A stretch of DNA of 64,000 bases from the NCBI RefSeq assembly GCF_963675165.1, contig NC_087393.1, positions 413,502 through 477,501 of the forward strand, in the 5' to 3' direction. Both the position numbers and the translations under genes were made by a program. Origin of the DNA: Halichondria panicea (Eukaryota > Porifera > Demospongiae > Suberitida > Halichondriidae). Position 1 is the stretch's first letter. Each line of letters starts with the position of its first letter. Shown in pieces: positions 61,986 through 64,000 of this stretch. A model generated the notes under the pieces. The model worked only from the letters and a program-made list of their open reading frames with translations. It was not told the origin of the DNA and did no database searches.

Positions 61986-63171
61986 CCTAGTGCCTGACCT
62001 CACCCAGGACGATTTCCTAGCCAGCTGCTTTGGATCTGGGTTCGGCTACGATGGCTCCCCCTCATTCAAAGACTCTTTGCTCACCCCTCCCGACACTCTC
62101 GGCTTCCCTAAACTCTTGGGTTCTAGTGCCGGTGGTGGTGATGATGGTCTGAGTCTGAGCGATTGTGGTGGAGTGTTCGACACTAGCTATAATGGTAAGG
62201 TCACTTAGTGGTGTGTTAATGAGATTCATAGCACATATTTGCCCCTCATTGTGTATTTAAGCTAACCATTTTTCTACCTCGCTGAAACTCATTGTACTTA
62301 AACTTACCTCATTCTTTGTACAGACAATGTGTAACATAGTTGTACAATATTAATTGTTCAATTACAATTATTACCATAGCTACTTGCTTGATTGATATCC
62401 TATTGTTTACCCCCCACAGAGTTGAACTTAGACTCTGATTGGTTGAACGAACCCATCAACCTGCACACACCTGACTCCCAGGATGGTGACATCACCCTCA
62501 CAACCTCCACTCCTTACACAACCCTCGTAGATCTACCCTCTCCCTATGCAGATGTTACACTCCCCGTCACACCTGGCACTAGCCATCCGCCCACTCCACT
62601 CTCCACCTCCCCCTCGTCCGATGTAGAGGAAGTCTTATCTCTATTTAGTGATCAAAGCAGCAACGACTCTTCGCGCTATCTCCCTAGCGAATACCTACCA
62701 TTTGGTGCAAGTCTGGGCAGCTTTGACTCCACCCCTGACTCCTCCCAGTACAATTCTCCTGCTCTCTCCCCGGTAAATTCTCCATACACCTCTCAAGATG
62801 TCTCCTACTACACACCTCAAGACTTGCCCTCCTCCCCTTTTGAAGCAACACAACTGCCTAGTAGCAATCTTCTTGCTGATCGAAAAAGAAAAGCTTCTGA
62901 GTCAACTGCTCCAAAGACAAAACGTCGACTAAGTCTCAGCGCAAAGAAAGAACGCAAGAAAGAGCAAAATAAAACAGCTGCGTTGCGTTATAGACAGAAA
63001 AAGAAGGTTGAAAAAAGTGGCTGTTTTTCAAAAGTTGATGACCTAGAGGCCAAGAATGCTGCACTGAAGAAAACTGTAAACACTATAACAGCTGAGATCA
63101 ATTATCTGAAGAAGCTGTGGTCAGAAGTGAGCGCTGCCAAGAGTGTGAAGCAAGGACAGACTCTTTGTTAG
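61945..63171 (+). CDS. ATF4: ATF4-like bZIP transcription factor
   Basis: ATF4 is the effector of the integrated stress response, switching on amino-acid and redox genes when eIF2 is phosphorylated. Two coding exons, 61945-62194 and 62420-63171, join in phase 1 to 333 residues. The N-terminus MNTYPLSPLAFAP is followed by an acidic/Ser-Pro-rich activation region. The C-terminal bZIP has basic region EQNKTAALRYRQKKK (vertebrate ATF4 EQNKTAATRYRQKKR) and zipper DDLEAKNAALKK ... ITAEINYLKKL (vertebrate KEIQYLKDL). The ATG at 61945 is the first in its frame after the leader splice, since a TAG precedes it in frame in exon 1. A DSGxxS degron for beta-TrCP is not evident. It could equally be the common ancestor-type gene of ATF4 and ATF5. 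Confidence 0.9.
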
Positions 63172-63625
63172 CTAGTCTATAGTTGTTGTTTGTTTGTTTG
63201 TTTGTGTTGTGATTGTTTGGCAGTCTTTTTCAACTACAATTTATTAATTCTTTGTCATCAGTGTACATTTCACCCATTAACACTCTGTCTCCGGTCATTG
63301 TCTTCACATGATGATGTTCACTCCATTATGAAAATGAGTTCTTTTTTTAACAGACAAATTGTGAAATTAAGCATATGTAATTATGTGAGTTCTACTGCAA
63401 CGTATATACCTACAGTTAATTACTGATAGCCTGAGCCATTCATCGCATGCAACGTACAGCTAGCTAGTATATAGGACTTGTTACAGGAAGGTTATTGACA
63501 ATAATACTAACTGTAAATTTAGACAATTTATATCATCAAAAGTGAACAAATAGAACACAATAATATACTAAACACAAACTGTTTTGTCCTCAACAAAGAC
63601 AGTACAAACATCATCTAGACACTAT
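63172..63625. other. Convergent spacer after the ATF4-like gene
   Basis: 3' flank with a short TTTG repeat (63187-63205). No exon is supported. Confidence 0.6.
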
Positions 63626-63703
63626 CTAGACTGCAGTGAGTTGAGGGACTAAGTTCTTGAACTGCTGATCACTGCGACAGCTGACCGATCTGTGAATGCC
63701 CTC
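63626..63703 (-). CDS. Last coding exon of a gene extending beyond the window (partial)
   Basis: On the minus strand an acceptor CCCACACAG at 63704 opens a 26-codon exon, EGIHRSVSCRSDQQFKNLVP..., ending with a TAG at 63628-63626. It is phase 0 and preceded by a CA-rich tract, like many other acceptors here. Upstream exons are not recognisable in the remaining 300 bp. The product cannot be named and the exon itself is tentative. Confidence 0.4.
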   Translation of the reverse strand, partial: EGIHRSVSCRSDQQFKNLVPQLTAV

Positions 63704-63729
63704 CTGTGTGGGTGTGTGTGTGTGTGTGT

Positions 63730-63764
<35 letters not shown>

Positions 63765-64000
63765 AGTGTGTGTGGAGGGGACATGTGACTGAGTGGGTGG
63801 GAAAGGCACATCTAATAATCAATTTGTCTCTGCCTGCACTACTGACTACAATGCAGTCACATGCTTCTGTAAACAACCCCTCTCCGTGTTGTTATTGGCT
63901 ATCTGATGCATACCAGACATTCAACAATAAATTAACGGTATTCACAAGTACAACTCAGCAATAATAGCAGCGGCACACCCATGCATTGTACACCCCCCTG
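63704..64000. repeat. (GT)n microsatellite and edge sequence
   Basis: A GT repeat at about 63712-63775, then unique sequence to the window end with no supported exon. Confidence 0.7.

Overview
The window is nuclear DNA of a gene-dense, intron-rich early-branching animal, most likely a sponge. Genes have many short introns with GT..AG junctions that keep phase. Products are typical of animals (RBBP6, AP5Z1, GET4, ECD, ATF4), include flagellum/spermatogenesis genes (DNAI2, MEIG1), and include receptor and death-domain proteins with non-vertebrate domain combinations. The species cannot be named from sequence alone. Exon coordinates were worked out by eye from splice signals, reading-frame continuity and remembered family sequences, without transcripts or database searches.

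Layout. 0.77-6.25 kb (+): proline-rich, tyrosine-motif scaffold or receptor tail, 5' end not found. 6.46-6.83 (-): MEIG1. 7.13-8.29 (+): C4-methylsterol-oxidase-like enzyme. 8.45-14.1 (-): AP5Z1. 14.4-20.0 (-): RBBP6. 20.2-21.8 (+): DPH7. 21.9-23.2 (-): Amun-like helix-hairpin-helix protein. 23.3-24.1 (+): Nop6-like RRM protein. 24.1-29.7: gene-free, with two tandem-repeat arrays and MITE-like elements. 29.7-30.7 and 32.2-33.4 (+): an unrecognised protein and a FAM167-like protein, separated by inverted-repeat DNA. 33.8-41.0 (-): PDZ + degenerate Roc-COR-like + Death-domain protein. 41.1-44.2 (+): GET4. 44.4-45.6 (-): ribosomal protein uS5/RPS2. 46.2-49.2 (+): DNAI2. 49.5-56.6 (+): receptor L-domain, one transmembrane segment and an LMTK-like (probably inactive) kinase. 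56.8-61.2 (-): ecdysoneless (ECD). 61.9-63.2 (+): ATF4-like bZIP with two upstream ORFs. 63.6 to past the edge (-): last exon of another gene.

Organisation. Strands nearly alternate, giving close head-to-head pairs (RRM/Amun-like 105 bp, GET4/death-domain gene about 90 bp, RBBP6/DPH7 235 bp, MEIG1/sterol oxidase 299 bp, ECD/ATF4, RPS2/DNAI2) that probably share promoters, and tail-to-tail pairs only 80-450 bp apart. There is no operon-like functional clustering: housekeeping, ciliary and signalling genes are mixed.

Most notable. (1) The ATF4-like gene has the two-uORF leader of vertebrate ATF4: a 3-codon uORF1, then a uORF2 that, after splicing of a leader intron, overlaps the main start in another frame. 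A TATA box and a TTGCATCA element lie upstream. (2) The LMTK-like receptor joins a receptor L domain to a kinase with HND, AARS and DYG in place of HRD, AARN and DFG. (3) The death-domain protein carries a GTPase-like region without a recognisable P-loop. (4) CA/GT microsatellites repeatedly supply splice acceptors and donors. (5) A foldback repeat family sits in the introns of four genes.
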